This document shows, piece after piece, positions 35,629-35,907 of a stretch of 35,907 nt of DNA. A program made the position numbers and the translations under genes. The stretch is from Chloroflexota bacterium (lineage in GTDB: Bacteria > Chloroflexota > Dehalococcoidia > Bin125). Location: the NCBI GenBank assembly GCA_026707145.1, contig JAPOXK010000011.1, positions 1-35,907 on the forward strand, read 5' to 3'. Under the pieces are notes generated by a model. That model ran no database searches. It saw only the letters and a list, made by a program, of their open reading frames with translations, and had not been told where the DNA came from. Within the stretch, counting starts at the first letter, position 1, and each line of letters opens with the position of its first letter.

Positions 35629-35683
35629 GCGCGCAGGGGGACGGGTGGCAGCGGTCCCGTAATCGGCCGTTCGCGCTGGAGTT

Positions 35684-35907
35684 TCAGAGGCGGTGGGGCG
35701 CCGGCTTCGGTGGGCGGACGATCGCATCCACGATCTCCACCATCCCGAGTTCGCGACAGTCCAGGTAGGTCGTGAAGATCGCGCGTTGTAGGAGCCGTCG
35801 TCCCTCTTCGTTCAGCTCGTCGTCGTGTACGTCGCGCAGACACACCAGCCGCTCCAGCCGCTGGAATCGCTCTTGCGCCAGCTCCGCCGGCGCCCGCTCG
35901 ATCGGCG
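35684..35907 (-). CDS. unidentified protein, C-terminal part (gene cut at the window edge)
   Basis: The minus strand holds an open frame running from the right edge to a TGA at 35684-35686, giving at least 73 residues. Codon third positions are nearly all G or C, as in a real gene here. The sequence looks helical and amphipathic, with VCLRDVHDDELNEEGRRLLQ and TTYLDCRELGMVEIV, and ends PPKPAPHRL. I do not recognise a family. It converges on lipB with a 55-bp gap. The other minus-strand frame here gives only an Arg/Pro-rich shadow. Confidence 0.6.
   Translation of the reverse strand, partial: PIERAPAELAQERFQRLERLVCLRDVHDDELNEEGRRLLQRAIFTTYLDCRELGMVEIVDAIVRPPKPAPHRL

Noticed and set aside
35625-35843. 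72-residue minus-strand frame beginning at 35843
   Set aside because: Arg/Pro-rich shadow; the neighbouring frame in the same place has a better coding pattern and runs to the window edge.

Overview
The window is one continuous stretch of a high-GC bacterial chromosome. It carries core housekeeping genes and a few operons, with no CRISPR array, insertion sequence or phage gene that I can see. Several features fit a Chloroflexota bacterium, perhaps of the Thermomicrobia/Sphaerobacter type: high GC, a Gram-positive-type SOS box (GAAC-N4-GTTC), a SAM-I riboswitch, zinc-binding forms of S4, L24 and adenylate kinase, a flavin/F420-type LLM oxidoreductase and an AcoX-containing dehydrogenase cluster. 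This placement is inference from gene content, not from a search.

Region 1 (1-13.1 kb, + strand) is the tail of the S10 operon plus the spc and alpha operons, running without a break into truA-rplM-rpsI: rpmC, rpsQ, rplN, rplX, rplE, rpsH, rplF, rplR, rpsE, rpmD, rplO, secY, adk, map, infA, rpsM, rpsK, rpsD, rpoA, rplQ, truA, rplM, rpsI. Most genes overlap or lie within 30 bp. rpsN/rpsZ (S14) and rpmJ (L36) are missing from their usual places. L29, S17, S5, L17 and RpoA carry long acidic or Ala/Pro/Glu-rich C-terminal tails. SecY carries an acidic insertion of about 120-130 residues in the extracytoplasmic loop between TM7 and TM8.

Region 2 (13.1-19.2 kb, - strand) is a SAM-cycle and methionine-salvage operon read apt -> [promoter + SAM-I riboswitch] -> mtnA -> mtnP -> GNAT -> ahcY -> metK. 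MtnP releases adenine (recovered by Apt) and methylthioribose-1-P (taken by MtnA). AhcY clears S-adenosylhomocysteine and MetK makes SAM. The riboswitch lets SAM control the block.

Region 3 (19.2-26.6 kb) is a mixed set: a lipoprotein of unknown function, plsX, trxA, a selenocysteine tRNA (selC), an LLM-class oxidoreductase, an NTF2-like protein, an SMP-30/gluconolactonase-like protein, holA, and lexA facing it with an SOS box and promoter.

Region 4 (26.9-35.6 kb, + strand) holds a PIG-L deacetylase and a NUDIX hydrolase, then a 2-oxoacid/acetoin dehydrogenase operon: E1 alpha, two tandem E1 beta paralogues, AcoX, E2, E3, and lipB, which supplies octanoyl groups for E2 lipoylation. The right edge holds the 3' end of an unidentified gene on the - strand.

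No clearly new multi-gene system is visible. The best leads are the SecY insertion, the tailed ribosomal proteins, the riboswitch-controlled SAM salvage operon with its embedded acetyltransferase, the selC gene with an acceptor-stem mismatch, and the doubled E1 beta genes that share a nearly identical patch.
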